In this document: positions 11,646 to 23,880 of the stretch, one piece after another
Layout of the letters: each line of letters begins with the position of its first letter
How positions within the stretch are numbered: the stretch's first letter is position 1
Origin: Bolinopsis microptera
Taxonomy: Eukaryota; Ctenophora; Tentaculata; Lobata; Bolinopsidae
Assembly: GCF_026151205.1 (NCBI RefSeq)
Contig: NC_087084.1
Span: 7,677,394-7,737,393, forward strand
Reading direction: 5' to 3'
DNA: 60,000 nt
Notes under the pieces: generated by a model
Database searches by the model: none
What the model was told of the DNA's origin: nothing
The model's input: only the letters and a program-made list of their open reading frames with translations
Position numbers and translations under genes: made by a program

Positions 11646-12905
11646 CTATCGGGCCATCGAAAAAGTCGACCCCCCGGACAGTGTAGAAACTGTTTTATCA
11701 CCACTCCAATCAAGCAAGGAGTTTCCATTCCGACGGCTGTATCCTGGAGCTGGAGGCTCGTCCGGAAATGACTTCACAAAGTTCGTTAAAGCTACTTTGA
11801 ATTGCAAAGGATCCTCGATGGTGTGCATATGTGTTGGGATTACATTCCATAATCGAGGTCCAGTGACTGCAAATGAGTTGTCATGTAGTGCTTGATTACG
11901 TTGACTGCTGGACTTAGCTATACTGGGCACAACTGCTTTTTGACCATGTCTGAGAGTCACCGAGAACTGGATACCAATATCATTAGGGCACTTGCAATGC
12001 AGAACTTTCCACATGTTGATGATTAAATACCGTTCTCTTCTTCTTTGCAATGACATCAGATCTAGGGCCTTTAATCTCTGCCAGTAGTTGAGGTGCTGGG
12101 TGCCATCTATTTTCGATGTAAACGTACGCTGAATCCCTTCTAGCTGTTGGATGTCCTTGTTCTTAGCGCAATTCCACAGAGGACAGCAATACTCCAGATG
12201 ACTTCTAACGAGAGACTTGTACAGAGTCATCATGGTGGCTTTGTCTCTCGTTTTGAACGCACTTAGCACCCAAGAAGCAACTTTTCCTGCGCGTTCAGCT
12301 ATCCTGTTGACGTGTGGGGTCCAGGACAAATCAGCGGAAACTGTCACTCCTAGATCTTTCACCGTTTGAGTGGGGTACAGCATGTTTCCGTTAGACACTT
12401 CATATGTTTGAGCTTGGATGGCGAATGGATGATCAAACAAGGAGTTCTTTGGACAATGCTTGTGAACAAGAAGCTCGAACTTATCCTCATGAAGGGCCAT
12501 GTTGTTGCACTTAGCCCAATTAACAACAGAGTTGAGATCATCCTGCAGGACATCTTTGTCGGCCAAACTGTAGATATGCGTAAGAATCCTAGTGTCATCA
12601 GCAAAGAATCTGATGACAGACCCTTTAACACATAGCTTCATATCATTTATGAACAGAATGAATAACAGTGGCCCAAGAACGGTGCCTTGTGGAACTCCAC
12701 TGAGGATTGCGGCAGCAAACGATGATACACCATTTAACACAACACATTGCTTTCTTTCAGTCAGGAAGGATCGGATCCAGTTTACCACTTTCTCATGAAA
12801 CCCCAATCTCTTCATTTTCAGAAGCAGTAACCGATGATCGACCTTATCAAAGGCTTTGGCAAAATCCAAATATATAGCGTCAGTGTCTGCATTTCTAGTA
12901 AGACC
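11646..12905 (-). pseudogene. 5'-truncated non-LTR retrotransposon, RT domain and C-terminus (CR1/Jockey-like)
   Basis: Encodes the second half of a LINE reverse transcriptase: a DFAKAFDKVDH motif, the SGVPQGTVLGPLLF motif, the catalytic FADD (near 12605), then the thumb and a C-terminal region ending SFPDEPPAPGY and beyond. The frame stays open upstream of the first Met to about 12905, where homology stops, so the copy is 5' truncated (typical of target-primed reverse transcription). The endonuclease and N-terminal RT are missing, so it cannot be autonomous. The same family recurs at 59505-60000. The clade call rests on motif style only. Confidence 0.85.
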
Positions 12906-13159
12906 TTGAACTCTTGATTATAAATACCTAACAATGCAATATCTAATATGTATATATAGATTTTAATTCCAAGTGGTGGTAGAATAATTGAAAACGTAGC
13001 ACTGTAAATGCGTCAGCTATTCAACTTAAAACAACTTAATCAAATTGATGAAATTCAAGTGTATTTTGAAGCAATTTACCCCGATACTATGAGATTTTTT
13101 GTTGTAATAACACGACTTGTTCAATTCAAGCCCGTTCAATACCTGAGGGGGCGGACCAC

Positions 13160-16100
13160 TTACTTACTTGTACTTGATTAGGTCTCCTCAATCATTCGAG
13201 TGGCCTGCACCAATGAACTCCCGTTTGTGACGTATCATCTCCCTCCAAAGTTTGCGGTCACTAGCCATCTCGCTCGCTCCTTCTAGGTCTATGTCAGTGT
13301 TTCCTGTAAACGATGCAGCATCTTCCAGCAAACAATTCCTCCAGTTCTTTCTTGGACGGCCCCTAGATCTTCTCCCATGGGCAGGGGTCCAGTTAAGCAG
13401 GTACTTAGGAAGCCTAGTGTCTGGCATTCTGGTGACATGGTCAAACCAACGCAGGCGGTTTGCTCCTATGTACGTCTCTACTGGATTTATCTTTGCACGC
13501 TCCAGCACTTCAGTGTTTCTAACCCGATCGAGCCATCTTATCCTAAGTATTCTCCTCAAGCAACGCTGATGGAACACCTCAAAGCGATGTAGCTGCTTTT
13601 TGGTTGTGTTCCAAACCTCACTACCATATAACAATATTGTCAAAACCGCTGCCTTATAAATCCTGATCTTTGTATAAGACTGGATGTTGCGGTTTTTCCA
13701 TATATTACTCAGTTGATTGAAGGCTCCGGAAGCTTTCTGAATCCTAGCTGACAGCTCACGGTCGATAGTACCGTCGCTGGAAATAATTGTACCTAAGTAC
13801 GTAAAGTCACTAACTTGCTGCACTGGCGTGTCTTCAACAGTGATGTTCACTGTGGCTTCTTTCGTGTATGGCCGTTGAGAGGTTGCTTTACCAATGACCA
13901 TAGCCTCAGTCTTTTTACCATTGATTCTAAGACCTCCCTGGGCACCATACATACACAAAAGGTCAGTTGTTTCTTGAAGACCTTCCTCGCTGTTATCCAG
14001 TACAGCCATGTCATCTGCATAATCGGTATCTAACACAGTGATATCATCAACAAGCGGACTGATAGATCTTTGAAGAACCGCTCCGTGGGACACCACTTTG
14101 TTGCTTTCTGTTCTCTCAGCAGCCACATTGAGGCAGACATTAAAAAGTGGGGGACCCTGAATGTCTCCTTGGCCACTGCCTGAACTTACTTCAAACCATT
14201 CTGATAGTTCACCATTGTGTCTAACAGCACTAACAGTTCCATTAAAAAATGCCTGTATTATTCGAATGTATTTACATGGCAGGCCATAATGACTGAAAGC
14301 TTTCCAAATATAATTCCTGTCGATGGAATCAAAAGCTGCCTTGAAGTCCACAAAATTTACATACAGGGGGAGATTATATTCAATGCAGTTATGTATAAGT
14401 GCGGAGTGAATAAATCTGATCAATGCATGATCTGTTCTTTCTAAACCCACACTGATTGTCTCGTAGCAAACTTTCTAAACCGTCACTCATGCGTTGTAAT
14501 ATGATGATTTGATACAGTTTAGATGCTGTAGATCTTAGAGTGATCCCCCTATTATTGGAGCAATGAGAGGTATCACCCTTCTTTGGTACAATTATCACGA
14601 TGCCTTTCAACCAGTCGTCAGGCACTGCTTCTGAATTCCAAACTTTAGAGAACAATTTCTCCATCCTATCCACAAGACCACTTGCCCCATACTTTAACTG
14701 CTCATTAGAGATTTCGTCAATCCCAGCACTTTTGTGGTTCTTCAATTTTTTGAGACAGTTTAAAATCTCAAGTCTTGTGGGAGGACCATCACCATCACCA
14801 AGATAAGGAAAGCATGGAACCACTTCAAGATGGTCCAGGTCAGACATATCCGCATTCGTGGGAGGAGGGTTTAATAGCTCAGAAAAATGTTCTCCCCATC
14901 TCTCTCTCTGAGCAGAGGGATCAGCAATCAACTTCCCGGATTTGTCTCTTACAGCAGTTGATTTTCGATTCTTCTTACCGGACAATGTTTTTATCCGTTG
15001 CCAGACTTCCCTTTGACGGCCATGGACAGCAGCTGTTTCCAGATCTGCTGCAACTCTAAGAGCCCAATTCTCGTCGTCTTTCCTGCAGCTCTTTTTGACA
15101 AGTTTGTTGGCCCGAGAATACTCGCTCCTATTGTTGTTGTCACTAGGCGCCATCTGTTTAATCTTACTGCGTTCTGCAATAAGGGTTTTTGTCTCCTGAG
15201 ACAAATGCTGCTGCTTTCTGCGCCGGGGGCGCTCACCCAGTACCTCCATAGACACTTCTTTAATAGTATCCTTAACTAATGTCCATTCTCCATCAAGATT
15301 CTCCTCCATTGGTAGGCAGCTAAAACGATTTTGAAGAGCAATGCAGTACTCTTCAACCTTGGACTGATCTCTAAGATTCTCAATTGCTGGAGATATCCTA
15401 CGAGAGGCGTTCATTTTTTGAACTGCCATAAGTTTGACTCTAAATTGACCCCGAACCAAATAATGATCGGAGCCAATGTCTGCACCCCTGCATGATCTTA
15501 CGTCAAGTAGAGAGTGACTCCACTTGGTAGAAATACAGACATGGTCAATCTGATTTACTGTGCGGCCATCTGGAGACTTCCAACTTCCTTTATGAATATC
15601 ACGATGCTGGAAAAGCGTCCCACCGATTGTCAACTGATGTAATGCACAGAAATCTAATAGTCGAAGGCCGTTGTCATTTGATGCAACGTGAAGGGAATGC
15701 TTACCAATCACACCGGACCAAGCTGAGTTATCTTGGCCAATGCGAGCATTTAGATCTCCAAGTAAAAACTTCACGTCATGAGCTGGTAGTTCATCAAATG
15801 CCCCAGATAGCTGCTGATAAAAGTCATCCTTTACCCCGACTGCTGCATCCTCAGTTGGAGCATAAGCTATCACAATCGAAATGTTGATATGTCGACTGTG
15901 CAGCCTCGCTGCAAGAATACGTTCTGATATCGGACTGTATGAAATCAATGAATTTTTAGTCTTCTTCGAGAGGACTAAACCTACCCCTTGTCTTCTGTAC
16001 CCATCACTTCTTCCTGAGTTAATAAAGAGGGACCCATCATCCAAGGTAACCTCACCAGTTCCGGGTCTGTGCGTCTCTGTCAGCCCCAAGACATCCATTT

Positions 16101-16645
16101 TATATGCTGACATATTCTGTGACAATTCATACAGCTTTGAGGAACTGCTCTCCAATGATAACACATTCCACGTTCCCACATTAATGCTGTGTTTGATAAA
16201 GTTGCACGGGAGTGCTCTCCCCTTCTCCGGGTCCACATGAGTGATATGCTGTGAACTAATAACACTGTTGAAATAAGGCGACTTCTTTGTTCTCATCTGC
16301 ACACTGGGGTCCTTGCGGCTTTGCCCAGAGCACTTCATCCTGGCTACACCCCTCCTTGAACTCCGAGAGTCACTCCACTTTTGGTTATTCATTGATGTTT
16401 CAGTAGCTATTTTAAGGTTGAAGGGTAGCTGGCCCCTCGAACCTGGTAGTTTTTTGTCGACCTTTACTGGTCTAGATCCATAGTTTTTTGTTGCACCTCA
16501 TCTGTTTAGACTGGAATCACCCAGAACAGATTACTGTACTTAATAGTGGCACCTCGTAAAGGGTGTACTATGGTCATTGAAATAGGAGAGGTTATAAGTT
16601 ACACGATCACTATTTCCTGAGATTATAAAAATCTCTTGCCACCAT
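13160..16645 (-). mobile_element. Full-length non-LTR retrotransposon (RTE-like), frameshifted
   Basis: Bounded by a 13-bp direct repeat, GGGGGCGGACCAC, at 13147-13159 and 16646-16658, which I read as the target-site duplication. The minus-strand 3' end carries a short AAGT-type tandem tail rather than poly(A), as in RTE-type elements. Length about 3.49 kb. It is a diverged relative of the intact element at 48185-51945. Confidence 0.85.
13188..16392 (-). pseudogene. LINE ORF (AP endonuclease + reverse transcriptase), one frameshift
   Basis: The first part (14389-16392, 667 aa) has an EEP/AP-type endonuclease with TWNVLSL, TETH, YAPTED, GDLNAR, IDHV and the SDH triad motif, then the start of the RT (PKKGD, NNRGITLRS, QCGFRKNRSCIDQ). 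The second part (13188-14450, 420 aa) continues with FVDFKAAFDS, GSGQGDIQGPP, the YADD catalytic motif and a C-terminal segment with GRPRKNWR. The two parts join near 14405 only with a one-base frameshift, so the polyprotein is broken. All catalytic motifs are otherwise present, which suggests a fairly young inactive copy. Confidence 0.9.
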
Positions 16646-16658
16646 GGGGGCGGACCAC

Positions 16659-17276
16659 AGGCTTCGTTATTTATAATAACGGAGATTTATAGGCAGAGAT
16701 AGCGGTGGCAGCCGTTACCTGGGGACCCCAGGCTATAATATTCACAAACATTAAAGCTGCGGCGGAATGACAAGCTGGGATGAGCGCGGCCCAGGAATGC
16801 CAGCCGTTAAGCCGCTCAGCTTATCGTATTACAATTGATAGCATCATTTAAATTTTAATTACGTTTTAAAGCAATTTACACGAGAGAATGATAATTATAA
16901 CCAGTTTAATTTTGTTCAGCGTCCTCGAAAACATAGGATTATAAGGTTTTCGCTTCATCAATAAAAAATCCTTCTATTTTCGATTCTCTGGGCCAGCTGT
17001 CTGCTGGGTTTCAAAAGGTGGTACCAGATGCTGTCATAATTGAGCGCTGAGAGTCAGCTCTTTTAATTGGGTCCAATCACACATGATACACTATACACTA
17101 TAGCTCTGGTGAGTTGGCATACGACACGTTACGAATAGAATGTGATCACGTGCCCGAGTATTAACGAATCAAGGTCACGTGATAGGATTAGCGGTCACGT
17201 GACAGGACCGACTGTCACGTGACCTCAGTTATCCCTTATATGGCACAAGTTACAAGTAGCTTAGTAACACCAAAAA
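16659..17276 (-). repeat. Spacer and inverted partial copy of repeat family B
   Basis: 16659-16830 holds nothing recognised. 16830-17265 is family B in reverse orientation, with three TCACGTGA-type E-boxes at about 17175-17222. It lacks the precise TAGGGACTACGGG end and abuts the PLE relic that starts at 17277. Confidence 0.65.
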
Positions 17277-18916
17277 CAGACTCTTTCCACCGAAGAAAGC
17301 TTCGTACTCACTACTCACGTATACTCCCCAGAAAACCTTACCGCCTGCTGGGCTCGCTAGAGGTGTAGTGATAGATTTTCAACAGCACGTTTGTCGTCGC
17401 ACGTCACGTCAAGTTTACCTTTCGCATTTAGCCTAGTAGTCATGACAACGACATTACTTTGCAAAGTTTAAAAGCTGTGATCTTTTATTTAGCCCTAAAT
17501 CAAACTTTTCGGTTTAATTCAGAATCTAAGTTGTCCCAAATTTGGCTCCTGGGGAGCTAACTTTAAATTTACGAGACGGAAATTTTGTTGAAAACCGGAA
17601 GGTTCTATTTATTTTACTTTTGGAGATATACACCAGTCGGTAGGGTTTGCTGGGTCTCTTTTGGCCTTAAATTCGTCCTGACACCCACATCAGATCCCAC
17701 CCTTGAACTAACTCCCCTTATTCAAAATGTCACCAAACAGCTTGGTGAAGGGACGGAAGCTCCCGCCACTTATCAGGTTACCTCTGTGTTATCCAAATTT
17801 TACAAACGACGTGACATGACCCATGAGAAATTGACTCCCCAACAGCGTACAGCTCTCAAATCATTCAAATTTAATAATTATCTGAATTGAAATTTCTTCC
17901 TGCTGATAAGGGAAACCCCATTGAGGTGTTAACCCACTAACAATACATAAAAAAAGTTAACGGTCACTTGACCTCAGGTAGTTATACCCTTTCGAACAAA
18001 CACCCCACACAATCTGTTACCTCCAAACTGTATAAACTTATAAAGTACTCAAGAAACTCCACAACGACAAGAAGATCACGACAGACCACCTCAAAAAGAT
18101 GCGGAACCTCCACCCTAGATGGCTGGACAACCTAAGATCCATAAACCTGGCGCACCTATCCGTCCCGTAGTTAGCTTTTTCAAAATTCCCCTGCAAGCGC
18201 TCCACAAAGTCCTTGCTACATTCCTCAAACCCCTATGCCTCAAAGACTCCTCAGACTTCAAACACCGTCTCGACTCATTTCTTAATCCCCCTTACTCATA
18301 TCACACCTCCCTAGATGTCCAATCCCCTTACACCTCCTGTGACATGCGCCTGGCCCTTAAAACAATCATCTAGTCTTACGAACAGAATCCTACTCTCCTT
18401 CCCTCTTACCTCACCACCACCACCATAAGTTCCTCATCAACTTTTGCCTCGATGCAACTCCTACCTCCAATTTAATGGCTCCCAATACGAAGGTGGCACC
18501 ATGGGTTCCCCTTTATCGTTGAAATACGCCTTGCCGAGATAGAGTCCTTAGCCCTCTCCTCGTGTCCTGACCCCCTAATTATATCTACTCCCACTTCGTT
18601 GACGAAGGCCTCGGATCCTTCAGAGACAGACAACACGCAGAATCCTTCCTCACCTTCCTCAACTTCCTCACCGAAGACCTCAAATTCACCCAAGAACACG
18701 AAAAAGAAGAATCTCTGGGCTGCCAAGTTTCAACAGAATAATTAATATTGCAAGTTTTATATTGTGACCCCAGATTTAATGACAGCTGAAACCGTCCTCA
18801 ATGGCCTGTGCTTGATTCTTTGCTGAAGATATTTCGACCTACGAGTGGCACTTGGATTTATCTCTGATAAACAAAAGCAAACGAACTAGTACATTAAGTG
18901 AGACAGGGAAGATAGT
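17277..18916 (+). pseudogene. Penelope-like element relic (RT N-terminal and core region)
   Basis: Degenerate PLE coding region followed by its 3' tail. Recognisable pieces: FGLKFVLTPTSDPTLE near 17665-17710, a KFLPADKGNPIEVL motif near 17890, and the KIHKPGAPIRPVVS motif at about 18125-18170, which is typical of PLE reverse transcriptases. Several stops and frameshifts separate them. A ~340-bp insertion (17311-17653) splits the N-terminal part. The later YVDD-type region appears as HFVDEG near 18595. 18769-18916 matches the start of repeat L. The same relic recurs at 56490-57900. Confidence 0.8.
17311..17653. mobile_element. Small insertion with imperfect terminal inverted repeats
   Basis: Absent from the parallel PLE copy, where the sequence runs straight from CAGACTCTTTCC to CTTTTGGCCT (about 56659-56705). 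The ends resemble each other in inverted orientation (CCCAGAAAACC... on the left, ...GGGTTTGCTGGG on the right). No coding capacity. Exact ends uncertain by about 10 bp. Confidence 0.55.
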
Positions 18917-19440
18917 AGTAGGGACTACGGGTGGAAGATGAATAATTAAAATTCCAACAACATCTTGTTCCCTTCATTGTGCTGATTCCGGGAAGCATTC
19001 TCTTTACGCTCTCATCATACTGTAGAATGAGATATCGTTCATTTACAATTGGGTAATTATAGGCCTGTCAAGGATTGTATCCCAATTAAGAGCTGATCAA
19101 ATTGCAGCTATATTTGTGCCATATGAGTAAAGATACAGTTAAACTGCGAAGGCACAACACCAAACCAACCCTACTCTATCTCCCAAAAACAACCTTCTCC
19201 TGGTCGGCCATGTCCCACATCCTGCACTTGACCCCCGCAGAGGTCGCAAGCCCATCGGAGCACAAATGAGCGAGAAACGGGGAAGCCTTAGCTACCGGGC
19301 CAAGGACTGCATCACTAGCAGCGAAATACGGATATACCCTCCCTTTTACATGTGTTCAACCGGCACCCGAACCACACGCGGCATACGACTACGTCACCAG
19401 AGCTCAAGCTACTTGATCAAGCCTTACATGGAATAGTATA
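18917..19440 (+). repeat. Repeat family B, left part, with a foreign block
   Basis: Starts with the precise TAGGGACTACGGG end. From about 19129 to 19390 the usual E-box block of family B is replaced by a ~260-bp GC-richer segment with an open frame containing WSAMSHILHLTPAEVASP; I do not recognise it. Family B resumes at CGTCACCAGAGC (19394) and is then interrupted at 19440 by the satellite array. Confidence 0.65.
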
Positions 19441-22400
19441 ATATATCCACCAGCGTGCGCTTTTTCGCATAGCGGGCTCTCACCAGCCCGCTGTCAAAGG
19501 GCCCGATATCTCTACAGCCCGCTCATGATATAGCCCGCTAACAAGTGACATTTAATTTGACCAGTAGCAATATAGCCTGGAGTTCTCTAAAATATTTTCA
19601 GTTTCTGTATCGTCTCCATGTGAAATTCCTTATTACACTGACTATATATACATTTTATTTTTGTGTCCGGTAGGGCTGCTCATGCAGCTCGTGAGCAGAT
19701 GACATGATACTTTGATTTATATCAAAGTTATTATAACACACTACATAATACACATCAGCACTATAATCCCCCTATATTATTGATATTCATCGTCATTGAC
19801 ATTACATTCATTATTCCCACGGCCCAGGAATGCAGTGCATCTCCAGCCCCTATATACGACACAGCCCTTTATGATTGGCTTACATTGAACACGTGACGTG
19901 TTACCATGGTTACAACAATTAGTGGCGACCTTTTCTAGAGTTGGCTTTTATACAAGCTCCATTGTTTATTTATAAAATTATATATTAACTGTAATACGCC
20001 CGCTGGTGGATATAATCCACATCACCTCGACCCGCGGGCGGAAAAATCGTATAGCACTCGGGCCCGATGGGCCCTCCGTGCTATACGAAAATATGTCCTC
20101 CTCGGGCTAGCGCCCTCGGGGACATATGAAATATTGCACGCGCGTGCGCGTGCAATATTTTGTTCCGCCCGCGAGTCTCCGGTGATATGTATATATATCC
20201 ACCAGCGTGCGCTTTTTCGCATAGCGGGCTCTCACCAGCCCGCTGTCAAAGGGCCCGATATCTCTACAGCCCGCTCATGATATAGCCCGCTAACAAGTGA
20301 CATTTAATTTGACCAGTAGCAATATAGCCTGGAGTTCTCTAAAATATTTTCAGTTTCTGTATCGTCTCCATGTGAAATTCCTTATTACACTGACTATATA
20401 TACATTTTATTTTTGTGTCCGGTAGGGCTGCTCATGCAGCTCGTGAGCAGATGACATGATACTTTGATTTATATCAAAGTTATTATAACACACTACATAA
20501 TACACATCAGCACTATAATCCCCCTATATTATTGATATTCATCGTCATTGACATTACATTCATTATTCCCACGGCCCAGGAATGCAGTGCATCTCCAGCC
20601 CCTATATACGACACAGCCCTTTATGATTGGCTTACATTGAACACGTGACGTGTTACCATGGTTACAACAATTAGTGGCGACCTTTTCTAGAGTTGGCTTT
20701 TATACAAGCTCCATTGTTTATTTATAAAATTATATATTAACTGTAATACGCCCGCTGGTGGATATAATCCACATCACCTCGACCCGCGGGCGGAAAAATC
20801 GTATAGCACTCGGGCCCGATGGGCCCTCCGTGCTATACGAAAATATGTCCTCCTCGGGCTAGCGCCCTCGGGGACATATGAAATATTGCACGCGCGTGCG
20901 CGTGCAATATTTTGTTCCGCCCGCGAGTCTCCGGTGATATGTATATATATCCACCAGCGTGCGCTTTTTCGCATAGCGGGCTCTCACCAGCCCGCTGTCA
21001 AAGGGCCCGATATCTCTACAGCCCGCTCATGATATAGCCCGCTAACAAGTGACATTTAATTTGACCAGTAGCAATATAGCCCGGAGTTCTCTAAAATATT
21101 TTCAGTTTCTGTATCGTCTCCATGTGAAATTCCTTATATTACACTGACTATATATATAATATTATACATTTCATTTTTGTGTCCGGTAGGGCTGCTCATG
21201 CAGCTCGTGAGCAGATGACATGATACTTTGATTTATATCAATGTTATTGTAACACACTACATAATACACATCAGCACTATAATCCCCCTATATTATTGAT
21301 ATTCATCGTCACTGACATTACATTCATTATTCCCACGTAACGGCCCGGGAATGCAGTGCATCTCCAGCCCCTATATACGACAAAGCCCTTTATGATTGGC
21401 TTACATTGAACACGTGACGTGTTACCATGGTTACAACAATTAGTGGCGACCATTTCTAGAGTTGACTTATATACAAGCTCCATTGTTTATTTATAAAATT
21501 ATATATTAAATGTAATACGCCCGCTGGTGGATATAATCCACATCACCTCGACCCGCGGGCGGAAAAATCGTATAGCACTCGGGCCCGATGGGCCCTCCGT
21601 GCTATACGAAAATATGTCCTCCTCGGGCTAGCGCCCTCGGGGACATATGAAATATTGCACGCGCGTGCGCGTGCAATATTTTGTTCCGCCCGCGAGTCTC
21701 CGGTGATATGTATATATATCCACCAGCGTGCGCTTTTTCGCATAGCGGGCTCTCACCAGCCCGCTGTCAAAGGGCCCGATATCTCTACAGCCCGCTCATG
21801 ATATAGCCCGCTAACAAGTGACATTTAATTTGACCAGTAGCAATATAGCCTGGAGTTCTCTAAAATATTTTCAGTTTCTGTATCGTCTCCATGTGAAATT
21901 CCTTATTACACTGACTATATATACATTTTATTTTTGTGTCCGGTAGGGCTGCTCATGCAGCTCGTGAGCAGATGACATGATACTTTGATTTATATCAAAG
22001 TTATTATAACACACTACATAATACACATCAGCACTATAATCCCCCTATATTATTGATATTCATCGTCATTGACATTACATTCATTATTCCCACGGCCCAG
22101 GAATGCAGTGCATCTCCAGCCCCTATATACGACACAGCCCTTTATGATTGGCTTACATTGAACACGTGACGTGTTACCATGGTTACAACAATTAGTGGCG
22201 ACCTTTTCTAGAGTTGGCTTTTATACAAGCTCCATTGTTTATTTATAAAATTATATATTAACTGTAATACGCCCGCTGGTGGATATAATCCACATCACCT
22301 CGACCCGCGGGCGGAAAAATCGTATAGCACTCGGGCCCGATGGGCCCTCCGTGCTATACGAAAATATGTCCTCCTCGGGCTAGCGCCCTCGGGGACATAT

Positions 22401-23605
22401 GAAATATTGCACGCGCGTGCGCGTGCAATATTTTGTTCCGCCCGCGAGTCTCCGGTGATATGTATATATATCAAAGTTATTATAACACACTACATATAAT
22501 ACACATCAGCACTATTATAATCCCCCTATATTATTGATATTCATCGTCACTGACATGACATTCATTATTCCCACGGCCCAGGAATGCAGTGCATCTCCAG
22601 CCCCTATATACGACATTACAGCCCTTTATGATTGGCTTACATTGAACACGTGACGTGTTACCATGGTTACAACAATTAGTGGCGACCTTTTCTAGAGTTG
22701 ACTTTTATACAAGCTCCATTGTTTATTTATAAAATTATATATTAACTGTAATACGCCCGCGCGCTGGTGGATATAATCCACATCACCTCGACCCGCGGGC
22801 GGAAAAATCGTATAGCACTCGGGCCCGATGGGCCCTCCGTGCTATACGAAAATATGTCCTCCTCGGGCTAGCGCCCTCGGGGACATATGAAATATTGCAC
22901 GCGCGTGCGCGTGCAATATTTTGTTCCGCCCGCGAGTCTCCGGTGATATGTATATATATCCACCAGCGTGCGCTTTTTCGCATAGCGGGCTCTCACCAGC
23001 CCGCAGTCAAAGGGCCCGATATCTCTACAGCCCGCTCACGATATAGCCCGCTAACAAGTGACATTTAATTTGACCAGTAGCAATATAGCCCGGAGTTCTC
23101 TAAAATTTTTTCAGTTTCTGTATCGTCTCCATGTGAAATTCCTTATTACACTGCAACTATATAATACATTTTATTTTTGTGTCCGGTAGGGCTGCTCATG
23201 CAGCTCGTGAGCAGATGACATGATACTTTGATTTATATCAAAGTTATTATAACACACTACATAATACACATCAGCACTATAATCCCCCTATATTATTGAT
23301 ATTCATCGTCACTGACATTACATTCATTATTCCCACGGCCCAGGAATGCAGTGCATCTCCAGCCCCTATATATACGACACATCCCTTTATGATTGGCTTA
23401 CATTGAACACGTGACGTGTTACCATGGTTACAACAATTAGTGTCGACCTTTTCTAGAGTTGACTTTTATACAAGCTCCATTGTTTATTTATAAAATTATA
23501 TATTAACTGTAATACGCCCGCTGGTGGATATAATCCACATCACCTCGCGCGTGCGCGTGCAATATTTTGTTCCGCCCGCGAGTCTCCGGTGATATGTATA
23601 TGTAT
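19441..23605. repeat. 752-bp satellite, six head-to-tail units
   Basis: Unit boundaries by the CCACCAGCGTGCGC motif: 19447, 20199, 20951, 21720, then a unit lacking its first ~260 bp starting near 22472, then 22960. Periods are 752, 752, 769, 752, 488 and about 645 bp. The first, second and fourth units are virtually identical; the third differs by small indels; the last lacks part of the hairpin block. Each unit has a GC-rich hairpin block at its right end and smaller hairpins at its left end. A 66-aa minus-strand ORF repeated in four units crosses the hairpins and is not credible as a gene. Family B continues on both sides, so the array is an insertion into it. Confidence 0.95.
20001..20207. 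other. Multi-branched hairpin block of the satellite (representative)
   Basis: Nested inverted repeats: outer stem CGCTGGTGGATATA (20001-20014) with its complement at 20194-20207, then ATCACC (20021-20026) with GGTGAT (20181-20186), then CGCGGGCGGAA (20033-20043) with its complement at 20163-20173. Inside are three terminal hairpins: arms 20047-20057/20078-20088, arms 20091-20098/20120-20127, and a GC/AT palindrome 20129-20160. The layout is a cloverleaf-like fold of about 207 nt. Equivalent blocks lie near 20753-20959, 21522-21728, 22274-22480 and 22766-22968. Confidence 0.85.
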
Positions 23606-23850
23606 CGCGTGTAATTGGATCCATATATAGGAGCTGCGCAATTATTGCAGCATCTTGATCTGGTATCACCTTCTGAAACCTAGCAGGCAGCTGGGCCAGA
23701 AATTTGAAGATAGAAGGATTTTTGTTAATGAATATCGAAGCGAAAATCATGTAACCCTATGTTTTCGAGGACGCTGAACACGATAAAACTGGTTATAATT
23801 ATCATAGGTACTCAAGGGCAAATTACTTTAAAATGCACTTGGCTGTCATA
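23606..23850 (+). repeat. Repeat family B, right part
   Basis: Continues family B after the satellite (GTGTAATTGGATCC onward) and matches 10262-10525. It lacks the GACGCCACCAGCAGC block of the copy at 10 kb. The ORF at 23496-23750 is a shadow. Confidence 0.7.
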
Positions 23851-23880
23851 GATGTTATTATAAGCTAAGTAAACTGCATA

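Noticed and set aside
20022-20222. Identical 66-aa minus-strand ORF present in four satellite units
   Set aside because: It crosses the multi-branched hairpin. Identity follows from unit identity, and no independent conservation is visible.
19441-23605. CRISPR array or rRNA spacer repeat
   Set aside because: Units are 752 bp without spacer/repeat alternation, the context is a eukaryotic genome, and no rRNA sequence is recognisable.
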